64,000 nucleotides of DNA. It comes from Treponema succinifaciens DSM 2489 (lineage in GTDB: Bacteria; Spirochaetota; Spirochaetia; Treponematales; Treponemataceae). The notes under the pieces were generated by a model that did no database searches, was not told the origin of the DNA, and saw only the letters and a list, made by a program, of their open reading frames with translations. The stretch is from contig NC_015385.1 in the NCBI RefSeq assembly GCF_000195275.1, positions 2,434,501 through 2,498,500 on the forward strand. Reading direction: 5' to 3'. The position numbers were made by a program, and so were the translations under genes. Below, one piece after another: positions 52,259-62,589 of the stretch (within the stretch, counting starts at the first letter, position 1; the number at the start of each line of letters is the position of its first letter).

Positions 52259-52571
52259 CTCTTAGCCTCCTTATGTTTAAATCTTGGGGAGCCTTTCGGA
52301 GCAAAGGAGAATATAGAGAGATATGGAAAAATCAATTTGATTTAATAATGAAATCAACTTAAAAAGAAAACGAAATTAAGTTAATTTCAAAATGTTTTTA
52401 AGTTAAAATCAAAACGAAATCAACTTAATTTTAAAATATTTTTAAGTTAAAAACAAAACAATTTTAAGTTAATTTTTAACTGAATATAGCATTAGCCGCG
52501 GACTAAGAAAGGCTGGCTTTTCTGCCATGGAACACTGCCGTTTTTCCTGTTCCGCATTTCTTTGCAAGGGT
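52259..52571 (-). repeat. OMP upstream block, inverted copy of 17912-18224
   Basis: Same length and nearly identical sequence to the OMP1 upstream block, in reverse. With the shared signal-peptide codons the inverted repeat is ~400 bp per arm, separated by ~34 kb. The periodic AT-rich units lie at 52353-52470. Confidence 0.93.
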
Positions 52572-52675
52572 AAGAAAGCAAGACTTTCAGTGTAAAAGAA
52601 AAAAATTGAGAAAATCGCAAATCGGGTTTATAATTAAATATAGGCAGATTTTTAGCATTACATCAGGAGGCTTTT

Positions 52676-54208
52676 ATGGCAGTTACAGCATATTCACTTG
52701 GAGCGGCAGAAGAAGTTACAGGAAGCCGGCATATACTTGAAATTGACGGGCGCAGCATAATGATAGACTGCGGAGCTTTTCAGGGACGGAGAGCGGAATC
52801 AGACAAAAAAAACAGGGAATTCAGTTTTCCGGCGGATAAAGTTGAAAGCGTTGTTTTGACCCATGCGCATTATGACCACTGCGGACTTCTTCCAGTTCTT
52901 ATGAAAAACGGATACGACGGAACAATTTACGCAACACCAGCAACAAGAGATCTTGCGAACATCGTTATGATGGACAGTGCTCGCATTCAAGCAAGGGACG
53001 CTGAATTTCTTGCAAAGCAGGCAAAAAAGAAAGGCGAGGCTTTCACTTGGAAACCTCTATATAACGAAGCGGACTGCGTAAAGGCGGCAAACCAGATTGT
53101 TACGCTGGGCTACAACCGCAAAATGTACATTGCCCCAGATGTTCAGCTTGAATTTTTTGATGCAGGACACATTCTTGGAAGCTCACTCGCCTACTTTACA
53201 ATTACCGGGCAAAGAAAAAATCAAAAAGTAACAAAGGTAAACACAGAAAGCAATACAAAGCAAAAAATTTGGCACAAACTGTTCGGCACAAGACTTCCTT
53301 CAAAAAATGAACCATCTCAAAACACGGACGGAGCAGACGAGCTTAGACTTCTTTACACAGGAGACTTGGGAAGACGGAACAAGCCAATCATAAAAGATCC
53401 GGCAACAAACATGCCTGCTCCTGACTATATCTTTATGGAAAGCACTTACGGAAACAGGCTTCATGCGGAAACCTCAAGCACAATGTATGAGCTGGAAAAA
53501 GTTGTACGCCAGGCAATCGACTCAAAAGGAAAAATAATCATTCCGACATTTGCAATCGAGCGCGCGCAGGAAATTGTCTATTACCTTCATCTTTTAGTTG
53601 ACCAAAAAAGAATTCCGCAGATTCCTATTTACATGGACAGTCCTATGGCGGTGAACGCAACCGGAATCTATCAGCTTCATCAGGAGTGCTACGATGCCGC
53701 AACCCAGGAAGCGTTCCTTGCGCACCACAAAAATCCGTTCGGCTTTAATTCGCTGCAGTTCATTACAAGCGTCGATGAGTCCAAGGAGCTTAACAAAAAA
53801 AGCGGCCCGATGATAATTTTAAGCGCAGACGGAATGTGCGAAGCCGGACGCATTCTTTACCACTTGGCGAACAACATTTCAAATCCAAACAACATAATTC
53901 TAATTGTAGGCTATATGTCCGAGCATACATTGGGACGCAGAATTCTTGAAGGCGAAAAGGAAGTGAAAATTCTTGGTGACTGGTACAAAGTGAATGCGCA
54001 GGTAAAGCAAATCGATTCATTCAGTGCGCACGCTGACTACAAGGAAAGTACCGAATGGCTTAAGCTCATAGACACAAGCAGACTTAAAAAGATTTTCCTT
54101 GTGCATGGCGAAAAAGATGCGCAGGCATATCTTAAAGGCTACCTTGCAGAAAATGGATTTCCGAATGTTGAAATTGTAAAATACGGCGAAACATACAATT
54201 TGGAATAA
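52676..54208 (+). CDS. beta-CASP metallo-beta-lactamase-fold RNA nuclease
   Basis: A 510-residue protein of the CPSF-like/RNA-processing exonuclease group. Zinc motif HxHxDH is THAHYDHCGLLP near 62-72. LEFFDAGHILGSS gives another His and LLYTGDLGRR the bridging Asp. The beta-CASP insert runs from MESTYGNRLHAE to YMSEHTLGRRILEG. The terminal motif has QIDSFSAHADYKE and FLVHGEKDAQ. An insertion of ~50 residues (KVTKVNTESNTKQKIWHK region) between the DAGH and TGD motifs is not usual. RBS CAGGAGG. It acts on RNA ends; slyX follows 5 nt later. Confidence 0.93.
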   Translation: MAVTAYSLGAAEEVTGSRHILEIDGRSIMIDCGAFQGRRAESDKKNREFSFPADKVESVVLTHAHYDHCGLLPVLMKNGYDGTIYATPATRDLANIVMMDSARIQARDAEFLAKQAKKKGEAFTWKPLYNEADCVKAANQIVTLGYNRKMYIAPDVQLEFFDAGHILGSSLAYFTITGQRKNQKVTKVNTESNTKQKIWHKLFGTRLPSKNEPSQNTDGADELRLLYTGDLGRRNKPIIKDPATNMPAPDYIFMESTYGNRLHAETSSTMYELEKVVRQAIDSKGKIIIPTFAIERAQEIVYYLHLLVDQKRIPQIPIYMDSPMAVNATGIYQLHQECYDAATQEAFLAHHKNPFGFNSLQFITSVDESKELNKKSGPMIILSADGMCEAGRILYHLANNISNPNNIILIVGYMSEHTLGRRILEGEKEVKILGDWYKVNAQVKQIDSFSAHADYKESTEWLKLIDTSRLKKIFLVHGEKDAQAYLKGYLAENGFPNVEIVKYGETYNLE

Positions 54209-54213
54209 TTCAA

Positions 54214-54426
54214 ATGGAAAAAGAAGTTGAAGAAAAAATAATCAGCCTTGAAACAAAGCTTGCCTATATGGAAGACTTTGTAAACCAGCTTCAGGCAGTT
54301 TCTGTTGAGCACACAGAAACAATTGAGCGGCTCAGGACTGAAAACAAGCTTTTATCTCAGAAACTGCATGAAGTTTCTGACATCCTTGAAGGCGACATTC
54401 CAAACAGAAAGCCGCCGCATTATTAA
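54214..54426 (+). CDS. slyX: SlyX-family coiled-coil protein
   Basis: A 70-residue protein with a continuous coiled coil (KIISLETKLAYMEDFVNQL onward) and the family's C-terminal RKPPHY. Function is unknown; it is named from the E. coli gene next to slyD. It begins 5 nt after the beta-CASP nuclease gene and is followed by a terminator, so the two form one operon. Confidence 0.9.
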   Translation: MEKEVEEKIISLETKLAYMEDFVNQLQAVSVEHTETIERLRTENKLLSQKLHEVSDILEGDIPNRKPPHY

Positions 54427-54432
54427 AAAATT

Positions 54433-54466
54433 CCCCGGTTGCAAAAACAGCCGGGGATTCTTGTTT
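54433..54466 (+). terminator. terminator after slyX
   Basis: CCCCGG (54433-54438) pairs with CCGGGG (54451-54456), followed by ATTCTTGTTTT. Confidence 0.75.
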
Positions 54467-54483
54467 TAATGTGACAGACAATT

Positions 54484-55341
54484 TTATATAAGGTTATAAA
54501 TTCCAAAGAAAACCAGAACCGCAGCTCCAATCGCAAATATATGGAAAATGCTGTGAGTCCATTTGAAATTCCGCATCATAAAGAATGCAAGGCTTATTCC
54601 ATAAGCGGCTGCTCCTGCAAACAAAAATACTTTGCTTGAAAAATTCAATGCGATAGTCCCAGAAGCAGCAAGCCCTATAATAATCGCCGCAAAAACTATG
54701 TATGTAAAAACAGAAAATGAATGAAGCCTTGCGCCGAACACCGCATACAAAACCAAAAGAAATACAAGAATTCCCCACAGAACAGCACAGGCGGTTGTGG
54801 CAGGTCCAGACATTCTTGCAAGCATCAAAGGTGTAAAAATTCCGCCTATAAAGAGATAAATTGCGCAATGGTTAAAAATAGAAAATACTTTTTTCGCCTT
54901 TGAAGGTGAAATCGCATGGTAAAGAGTCGCCATAAGATGAAGAACAAAAAGACTTGAGCCGAACACTGCGAATGTTGAAATATAAGTGCTTTTCTGTGCC
55001 GCTGGAGCATAAAAATACGCGCGGATAACCAGAAGAACAATCGCCGAAACACTAAGACCTGCTCCGATTCCGTTTGCAATTGAACTTAACACATCTTCGC
55101 CAAGTGTGAACGGACGCGGCTGGCGCGCATTGTAAGACAAGCGGGCGTTTGCTTTTTGCGCTCTAAGCTCACGTTTATGCTCACGCTCTGCTGCCTTTTC
55201 CTTTTTCTTTTCAGCATCCATAGAATAGTCGACTTTTATCTGATGAATTTTTTCTTTTGCCTGCGCCTTTATAGTTTTTATAGCCGCTTTTCTTTTTGCC
55301 TTTAATGATTTTCTTGTGATTCTGCGGGTAATATCGCCCAT
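54484..55341 (-). CDS. hemolysin III / PAQR-family seven-helix membrane protein
   Basis: A 285-residue protein. The C-terminal ~210 residues form seven membrane helices with family residues in LHLMATLYHAIS (Ser/His of the metal site), FNHCAIYLFIGGIFTPL and MMRNFKWTHSIFHIFA, the last with the terminal His pair. The first ~75 residues are an unusual lysine/arginine-rich helical extension (RKSLKAKRKAAIKTIKAQAK). Members are proposed metal-dependent hydrolases or membrane-homeostasis factors; haemolysis is not the established role. RBS AGAGG. Confidence 0.9.
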   Translation of the reverse strand: MGDITRRITRKSLKAKRKAAIKTIKAQAKEKIHQIKVDYSMDAEKKKEKAAEREHKRELRAQKANARLSYNARQPRPFTLGEDVLSSIANGIGAGLSVSAIVLLVIRAYFYAPAAQKSTYISTFAVFGSSLFVLHLMATLYHAISPSKAKKVFSIFNHCAIYLFIGGIFTPLMLARMSGPATTACAVLWGILVFLLVLYAVFGARLHSFSVFTYIVFAAIIIGLAASGTIALNFSSKVFLFAGAAAYGISLAFFMMRNFKWTHSIFHIFAIGAAVLVFFGIYNLI

Positions 55342-55452
55342 GACAAACCTCTTTAAAATTAATTGAAACCTCTAAAAACTTAAGTTCGTTTGAGGAAATC
55401 CTATGTTTTTATTATACAACATTCCAAGGCTTTTTTAAATACATAAACATCA

Positions 55453-55490
55453 ATACAAAAAAAACACCCGGCATCTTTTTAGACACCGGG
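55453..55490 (-). terminator. terminator of the chvE-gguAB operon
   Basis: On the minus strand CCCGG (55486-55490) and CCGGG (55467-55471) form a stem followed by TGTTTTTTTTG, 38 nt after the gguB stop. Confidence 0.8.
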
Positions 55491-55528
55491 CAAAATGAAA
55501 GGAGGAAAAAATGAGTAAGAATTAACTT

Positions 55529-56779
55529 CTATTTTGAGCTGCTTCTTTTCTTTGAAACAACATCAAAGATTACAGCAAGCAAAAGAACAAGGCCTTTTAC
55601 CGCGCGCTGCCAGTTAGCATCAACACCAAGAATCGACATACCATTATTCAGGATTCCCATAAATACAGCGCCGATTACAGCACCGCCTACAGTTCCTGTT
55701 CCGCCGTAAGCAGAAGCACCTCCAATAAAGCATGATGCAATCGCATCCATTTCATAGCTTGTTCCAACTGTAGGAGCTGCAGAGTTCAATCGCGCGGCGC
55801 AGACAAGTCCTGCAACAGCTGCAATGAATCCCATGTTTGTGTAAGCAAAAAACATAACGTTGTCTGTGTTTACGCCGGAAAGACGGGCAGCTTTTTCATT
55901 TCCGCCGATTGCATAAAGATAGCGGCCTGGAACTGTATTTTGTGTATAGTAAGAATAGATTCCGACAATCACTGCAAGAATTACAAGGATAAGCGGAAGT
56001 CCTTTGTCCTGAGCAAGTAGCCAGCCAACAAGCATAATAACAGCGCACAAAACAACCTGCTTTCCCATAAACGAGCCGGCAGAAGACACAGAATATCCCT
56101 TTCTCTTTTTTGACGCGCGGCTACAAAGTGCTGATGCCACAGTAACAAAGCAGCAGATAACGGCAATAATCAAAGTTACAATCAAAGTAATCTGCGCATT
56201 CTTGTCAACAAGAGCATAATAGGCATCTTCTGAAGCTTCAAAAAGCTCGTCTGTAGCCTGCTCAAGCGCAAGGTCTGGAAGATAGCTGTTGAAGATATTC
56301 ATGAATGTTGAAGGGAACGGAGAAATTGTCATTCCGCCAAGAAGGATCAAGGCAACTCCGCGCCACAAAAGCATTCCGGACAATGTACAAATAAACGGCG
56401 GAATGTGAACATAAGCAATAAAAAATCCGTGCCATGCACCGATTGCTGTTCCGACAATAAGGCATACAATAATCGAAGGAATAACCGGCCAGCCAAGATT
56501 TACAATTAAAATTCCTGCGACCGCGCCAACAAGACAAATTACAGAGCCAACAGAAAGGTCAATGTTTCCGCCGGTAAGAATACACAGAAGCATACCAGTT
56601 GCAAGAATTACAACCCAGGCGTTCTGGTTTATAAGGTTTGTAATATTTTCCGGTGCAAAAAGCGATCCTTTTCCGAATCCAACAATCAAAGCCTGAAAAA
56701 ACAGCATGACTGCCAGAAGAATAAAAATCATCGTGTTACCCTTAAGCATTTTCTTTAAGCTGTTTGTATTAACTGCCAT
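55529..56779 (-). CDS. gguB: monosaccharide ABC transporter permease (GguB-like)
   Basis: Inner-membrane permease of 416 residues in the BPD_transp_2 family. It has about ten helices with the conserved ILTGGNIDLSVGSVICL, GAWHGFFIAYVHIPPFICTL, KAARLSGVNTDNV and FIGGASAYGGTGTVGGAVIG. It is longer than RbsC (~320) because of an insert at about 175-240, a feature of the GguB/MmsB/XylH branch. It is third in the operon, 24 nt after the ATPase gene. Confidence 0.93.
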   Translation of the reverse strand: MAVNTNSLKKMLKGNTMIFILLAVMLFFQALIVGFGKGSLFAPENITNLINQNAWVVILATGMLLCILTGGNIDLSVGSVICLVGAVAGILIVNLGWPVIPSIIVCLIVGTAIGAWHGFFIAYVHIPPFICTLSGMLLWRGVALILLGGMTISPFPSTFMNIFNSYLPDLALEQATDELFEASEDAYYALVDKNAQITLIVTLIIAVICCFVTVASALCSRASKKRKGYSVSSAGSFMGKQVVLCAVIMLVGWLLAQDKGLPLILVILAVIVGIYSYYTQNTVPGRYLYAIGGNEKAARLSGVNTDNVMFFAYTNMGFIAAVAGLVCAARLNSAAPTVGTSYEMDAIASCFIGGASAYGGTGTVGGAVIGAVFMGILNNGMSILGVDANWQRAVKGLVLLLAVIFDVVSKKRSSSK

Positions 56780-56803
56780 ATTTACACTCCTAATAAATTT
56801 TGG

Positions 56804-58336
56804 CTATTTATTTTCCGAGCTGATGATGCATGACATGATTTTTTCCTGACTTGCATCCTTCGCATTCATTTCTGCAATCATGCGGCCTTCATTCATAACA
56901 TAAATACGGTCGCTCATTCCAAGCACTTCCGGCATCTCAGAAGAAATCAGAATTACAGATTTTCCTTCTGCAACCATGCGGTTTATAATGCAGTAAATCT
57001 CGTACTTTGCGCCAACATCAATTCCGCGTGTCGGCTCGTCAAGAATCAGAATATCCGGATCCGCAAAAAGCCATTTTCCAAGAAGAACTTTCTGCATGTT
57101 CCCGCCTGAAAGATTTCCTACAGCTTCGTCTACAGTTGCGCATTTTGTCCTCATTTCTTTTGATGAATCCTGGGCAACGCGCCTGCATTCGTCAAAGTTG
57201 TAGATTCCGTGCTTAGAAACTTTTTCCGGCCTTGCTGAAACTGTGTTCTGCGTGATTGTTTGTGAAAGAATAAGCCCGTTGCCTTTGCGGTCTTCTGTAA
57301 CATAGGCAATCTTGTGGCTGATTGCTGACTTTACATTCGGAAGCTCAATTTCTTTTCCGTTAAGAAAAATCTGTCCGGAAATATTCGCGCCATAGGAATG
57401 TCCAAAAATGCTCATTGCAAGTTCTGTGCGGCCGGCTCCCATAAGCCCCGAAATTCCAAGAACTTCGCCTTTACGCAAATTGAAATTCACGTTGTCGCAA
57501 ACCTTGATTCCGTCGAAAACAGGATGGTCAACGCACCAGTTCTTGACTTCAAAGCAGACATCTCCGACTTTTGAAGCGCGCTTAGGAAATCTATCTGTAA
57601 TATCACGGCCAACCATCGCCGCAATAATTGTATTCTCTGAAAAATCGTCTTTGCTCTTGTCGAGCGTTTTTATTACAGCGCCATCTCGGATAACTGTAAT
57701 TTTGTCAGCAACATAAGAAATTTCATTCAGCTTGTGGGAAATAATAATTGAAGTCATTCCCTGTTTTTTAAATTCAAGGAGCAAATCCAAAAGATGCTTG
57801 GATTCATTTTCATTCAAGGAGGCGGTTGGCTCGTCCAAAATCAAAAGCCGAACTTTTTTTCCAAGCGCCTTGGCAATTTCTACAAGCTGCTGCTTGCCAA
57901 CGCCAATGTCCTTTATAAGTGTATGTGATGATTCTTTAAGACCAACTTCCGCAAGAAGGGAATCAGCCTTATCGAATGTTTCTGCCCAGTCAACCTTGAA
58001 TTTTGAGCCGCGCTCATTTCCAAGGAACATATTTTCCGCAATCGTCAGAAGAGGAACAAGAGCCAGCTCCTGATGAATAATTACAATGCCCAGCGATTCA
58101 CTGTCTTTTATTGTCTGGAATTTGCAGAGTTTGCCGTCATAGATAATATCGCCGGAATAAGAGCCGTATCCGTAAATGCCGCTTAAAACATTCATAAGAG
58201 TAGACTTTCCAGCTCCGTTTTCGCCGCAGAGAGCATGAATCTCGCCTTCTTCCACAGAAAGCGTAACGTTGTTCAGAGCTTTGACGCCAGGAAACTCTTT
58301 TGTAATATTCCGCATTTCCAATAATGCCTTTGCCAT
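56804..58336 (-). CDS. gguA: monosaccharide ABC transporter ATP-binding protein (GguA-like)
   Basis: A 510-residue protein with two fused ABC domains. Domain 1 has Walker [10 protein letters not shown] at about 38-46, signature [13 protein letters not shown] and Walker [12 protein letters not shown]. Domain 2 has a degenerate A-loop [16 protein letters not shown], signature [15 protein letters not shown] and [16 protein letters not shown]. This is the RbsA/MglA/XylG architecture in which domain 2 is weakly catalytic. It is between the binding-protein and permease genes. Confidence 0.95.
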   Translation of the reverse strand: MAKALLEMRNITKEFPGVKALNNVTLSVEEGEIHALCGENGAGKSTLMNVLSGIYGYGSYSGDIIYDGKLCKFQTIKDSESLGIVIIHQELALVPLLTIAENMFLGNERGSKFKVDWAETFDKADSLLAEVGLKESSHTLIKDIGVGKQQLVEIAKALGKKVRLLILDEPTASLNENESKHLLDLLLEFKKQGMTSIIISHKLNEISYVADKITVIRDGAVIKTLDKSKDDFSENTIIAAMVGRDITDRFPKRASKVGDVCFEVKNWCVDHPVFDGIKVCDNVNFNLRKGEVLGISGLMGAGRTELAMSIFGHSYGANISGQIFLNGKEIELPNVKSAISHKIAYVTEDRKGNGLILSQTITQNTVSARPEKVSKHGIYNFDECRRVAQDSSKEMRTKCATVDEAVGNLSGGNMQKVLLGKWLFADPDILILDEPTRGIDVGAKYEIYCIINRMVAEGKSVILISSEMPEVLGMSDRIYVMNEGRMIAEMNAKDASQEKIMSCIISSENK

Positions 58337-58421
58337 TGGAATCTCCTATTTTAAGCCGATTATAAACTTCTAAAAAAGACGGGGCTTTTGACCCCGCCTT
58401 GACCATTTTAGTTTTTACTAT

Positions 58422-59483
58422 TTAAGCTGAGCTTCTGTGTAATAATCCAGAATCAACAAGGAGAGCCTTGTAGTTTGAAACATCAGCATAAACTGGATCA
58501 CAAAGGTATGAAGGAACGATTCCTTTTCCATTGTCATAAGTCTTTGTGTCGTTGATTTCTGGTTTTGTTCCCTGAAGAAGAGCGTCAACCATTCCTACAA
58601 CTTTTTCTGCCAAAGTGCGTGTGTCTTTGAAAACAGACATTGCCTGTGTTCCCTTGAGCATGTTCTTTACAGAACCAATGTCGCAGTCCTGTCCAGTAAC
58701 GATTGGGAAGTTTGCCTTTGTGTAGCCAGCTGCAACAAGAGCATTTGTAATTCCCATTGCAACAGAGTCGTTTGAAGAATAGACAGCGTCAAGTTTTGTT
58801 CCGCGTGGACCGTATCCGTTTGAAGTGATAAGGTTTTCCATGCGTTTCTGACCTTCTTCTGTAGACCAGTTCAAAGTTGCACACTGTGCTTTTGAAGTCT
58901 GTCCTGAACGGCAAACAAGAACTCCGCTGTCAAGGTAAGGCTTGAGTGTGTCCATTGCTCCGCCGAAGAAGAAGTTGATGTTGTTGTCATCTGGAGATCC
59001 TGTGAAGAATTCAATGTAAGCAGGGTCAGATTTTGTGCGGTTCTTAAGATTCAGCTTGTCAACAAGATATTCACCCTGAATTGTTCCTACTTTGTAGTTG
59101 TCGAATGTTGCATAGTAAGAAACTGAATTTGTGTTCATAATCAAGCGGTCATAAGCAATAACCGGAATTCTCTTTTTCTTTGCACCGTCAAGCGCGTTTT
59201 TAAGAGCTGAACCATCAATAGAAGCAACAACAAGAACGTTGCATTTTCCAGTAATCATGTTTTCAATCTGGGAAACCTGAGTTGCAATGTCGTTGTTAGC
59301 ATACTGCAAGTCAACAACATATCCTGCTTTTTCCAGCTGAGCCTTCATGTTTGCTCCGTCCTGGTTCCATCTCTGCAAGTCTTTTGTAGGCATAGAAACA
59401 CCTACTTTTGTTCCTTTCTTTTTTGCTGCGAAACATGGAAGCACGAGCGCGCAAGCCAAAAGAACAGCGATAATTTTTTTCAT
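58422..59483 (-). CDS. chvE: periplasmic monosaccharide-binding protein (ChvE-like)
   Basis: A 353-residue periplasmic binding protein. The signal peptide ends ALVLPCFA. Mature family motifs are KVGVSMPTKDLQRWNQDGANM, VDLQYANNDIATQVSQIENM, VLVVASIDGSALKNAL, VIAYDRLIMNTNSVSYYATF and VTGQDCDIGSVKNMLKGTQ. These match ChvE of multiple-sugar uptake (arabinose/galactose/xylose/glucose class); specificity is not determinable by eye. It is first in the operon, with a strong AAGGAGG. A GGCGTGTTATTG-like terminator is not present between it and gguA. Confidence 0.93.
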   Translation of the reverse strand: MKKIIAVLLACALVLPCFAAKKKGTKVGVSMPTKDLQRWNQDGANMKAQLEKAGYVVDLQYANNDIATQVSQIENMITGKCNVLVVASIDGSALKNALDGAKKKRIPVIAYDRLIMNTNSVSYYATFDNYKVGTIQGEYLVDKLNLKNRTKSDPAYIEFFTGSPDDNNINFFFGGAMDTLKPYLDSGVLVCRSGQTSKAQCATLNWSTEEGQKRMENLITSNGYGPRGTKLDAVYSSNDSVAMGITNALVAAGYTKANFPIVTGQDCDIGSVKNMLKGTQAMSVFKDTRTLAEKVVGMVDALLQGTKPEINDTKTYDNGKGIVPSYLCDPVYADVSNYKALLVDSGLLHRSSA

Positions 59484-59568
59484 AAGATAAACCTCCTTAA
59501 AAATGCATATCTTATTTTTTTAGTTAACAGAACTCCAAAAATGTTCCGTTACGTTCTAGATTGATTAA

Positions 59569-59591
59569 AGTATACAATATGAAACGTTTTC
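59569..59591 (-). promoter_or_regulatory. chvE -10 region with LacI/cre-like palindrome
   Basis: On the minus strand GAAAACGTTTC (59581-59591) lies a few bases before TATACT (59569-59574), where the -10 element should be; the -35 is poor. The AAACGTTT core resembles LacI-family or CcpA-type sites, so sugar-dependent repression is likely. Confidence 0.45.
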
Positions 59592-59726
59592 TGAATTCCC
59601 AATTTTCTTGATTATTTTGTTAATTTATGTGATTTTTTGAATAAATCTATAAAAAACGAAAGAAGAACATTAGGATTTTTTTGTTGTAAGAAAAATACAG
59701 AACGGCAAGAACGTAAAATATTCCCC
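59592..59726. other. intergenic spacer, nothing further recognised
   Basis: AT-rich DNA between the chvE promoter and the enolase terminator. No gene, repeat or motif seen. Confidence 0.5.
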
Positions 59727-59771
59727 GAAAAAAAACTCCGGGCAAGGAGGCTTACATTCCTTTTCCCGGAG
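59727..59771 (-). terminator. enolase terminator
   Basis: On the minus strand CTCCGGG (59765-59771) pairs with CCCGGAG (59736-59742), followed by TTTTTTTTC. Confidence 0.8.
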
Positions 59772-59825
59772 CATATTCTACAAAGGTCCCGAGGTTGAAC
59801 CCTATTGTATAAAAATTAAAAACAG

Positions 59826-61145
<1,320 letters not shown>

Positions 61146-61163
61146 CTAATGCTAATTAATTTA

Positions 61164-61192
61164 AATATAATAAAATCCAGTGAATTTTTCAA
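61164..61192 (-). promoter_or_regulatory. sigma-70 promoter of enolase
   Basis: On the minus strand TTGAAA (61187-61192), 17 nt, TATATT (61164-61169). The start is predicted near 61157, giving a ~42-nt leader with a strong Shine-Dalgarno. Confidence 0.7.
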
Positions 61193-61259
61193 GTTAAAAC
61201 CAAAATTTTTTCAGAAAATTTATTTTCAACGGTGGACAATTATCTTGTTCTCAAAATTA

Positions 61260-61288
61260 TTGAAACAAACAGGCAAAAAAGCTATAAT
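61260..61288 (+). promoter_or_regulatory. sigma-70 promoter of the aminotransferase gene (leaderless)
   Basis: TTGAAA at 61260-61265, 17 nt, TATAAT at 61283-61288. The ATG at 61297 follows after 8 nt without a Shine-Dalgarno. Confidence 0.7.
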
Positions 61289-61296
61289 TTGCAATC

Positions 61297-62589
61297 ATGA
61301 TAAATCCATTAGCACAAGAATTAAATGACGCGCTCAAAGGCACAACGCCAGGCGAGCTGCTTTCTGATGTTGGAACAAGACTTTACTTTCCAAAGGGAAT
61401 AATCGCACAAAGCGCAGAAGCCAAAAAACTTGGAAAAACTGCGAACGGAACAATCGGAACAACTGTTGTTGAAGGCAAACCGATTATGCTTCCTTCTATA
61501 AAAAAATATGTGCCGGACTTAACTTCTTCAGAACTTGTAGGATATGCGCCGACAGCAGGAAATCCGGATTTGCGTGCAATGTGGAAAGAATCAATTATCC
61601 GCAAGAATCCGCTTTTAAAAGACAAAAAATTTTCATTGCCGGTTGTTGTTCCGGGACTTACAGCGGGAATTTCTTATCTTGCTGACCTTTTCCTTGACGA
61701 AACAAAACCGCTTGTCGCAGCAGATCCGTCTTGGGACAATTATGTTCTTATAGCTGAAGCGAGACGTAACGCAAAATTCGTTCAATTTAAAATGTTCAAG
61801 GACGGAAAATTCAACATTGAAGGATTGAAAGAAACGATGCAAAAACAGGCTGAATCCGGCTCTGTCCGCATTCTTTTGAATTTTCCACAGAACCCTTCAG
61901 GATACAGCCCTACTTCAGGCGAAGCAAAGCAGCTTGTTTCAATTGTAAAGGAAATTGCAGAAAAAGGCGCAAAAGTAATGGTTTGGTGCGATGACGCATA
62001 TTTCGGACTGAACTACGAAGACAACATTGAAAAACAGTCGCTCTTTGCATATCTTTGCGACCTGCACGAAAATGTTCTTGCCGCAAAAATTGACGGACCT
62101 ACAAAAGAAGATTTTGCCTGGGGATTCAGAACTGGATTTATAACTTTTGGCTGCAAAGGACTTTCTGACGCGCAATACGAAGCTCTTGTAAAAAAGCTCA
62201 TGGCTGCAATCCGCTCGTCAGTTTCATGCGCGGCAACTCCGTCTCAGTCGCTGATTTTAAAAGCCGCATCAGATGGAAAACTTGAAGAAGAAAAAGCTGA
62301 ATTCCGCAAAATTCTTGAGCGCCGTTATAAACTTGTGCGTGACTTTGTTTCCACACACGAAAGCAAATTTATAAAGCCGCTGCCATTCAATTCAGGCTAC
62401 TTTATGTCATTTGACACAATGAGCATTGATGCAGAAAAATTAAGACAGAAACTTTTGAACGACCGCGGAATCGGAACAATTTCCATAGACGTAAAAACTT
62501 TAAGAGTTGCATTCTCAAGCCTTGATGAAGAAAAAATCAACATTGTTTATCAGGCGATTTACGACATTGCGGATGAACTTGGAAAATAA
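61297..62589 (+). CDS. class I/II PLP-dependent aminotransferase
   Basis: A 430-residue PLP enzyme. LVGYAPTAGNPDLRAMW resembles the substrate loop, VVPGLTAGISYLADLFLD the first PLP-phosphate segment, and ADPSWDNY a stacking aromatic. ILLNFPQNPSGYSPT carries the conserved Asn, VMVWCDDAYFGL the Asp and Tyr, and KIDGPTKEDFAWGFRTGFI the Schiff-base Lys and the Arg/Gly that hold the phosphate. The C-terminal domain has NSGYFMSFD and TLRVAFSSLDEE. The substrate is unclear. It overlaps the next gene by 17 nt. Confidence 0.9.
   Translation: MINPLAQELNDALKGTTPGELLSDVGTRLYFPKGIIAQSAEAKKLGKTANGTIGTTVVEGKPIMLPSIKKYVPDLTSSELVGYAPTAGNPDLRAMWKESIIRKNPLLKDKKFSLPVVVPGLTAGISYLADLFLDETKPLVAADPSWDNYVLIAEARRNAKFVQFKMFKDGKFNIEGLKETMQKQAESGSVRILLNFPQNPSGYSPTSGEAKQLVSIVKEIAEKGAKVMVWCDDAYFGLNYEDNIEKQSLFAYLCDLHENVLAAKIDGPTKEDFAWGFRTGFITFGCKGLSDAQYEALVKKLMAAIRSSVSCAATPSQSLILKAASDGKLEEEKAEFRKILERRYKLVRDFVSTHESKFIKPLPFNSGYFMSFDTMSIDAEKLRQKLLNDRGIGTISIDVKTLRVAFSSLDEEKINIVYQAIYDIADELGK

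Noticed and set aside
55511-55525. Tiny plus-strand frame (four codons) with a perfect GGAGG after the gguB terminator
   Set aside because: Too short, antisense to the operon end, and the purine-rich run is likely chance.
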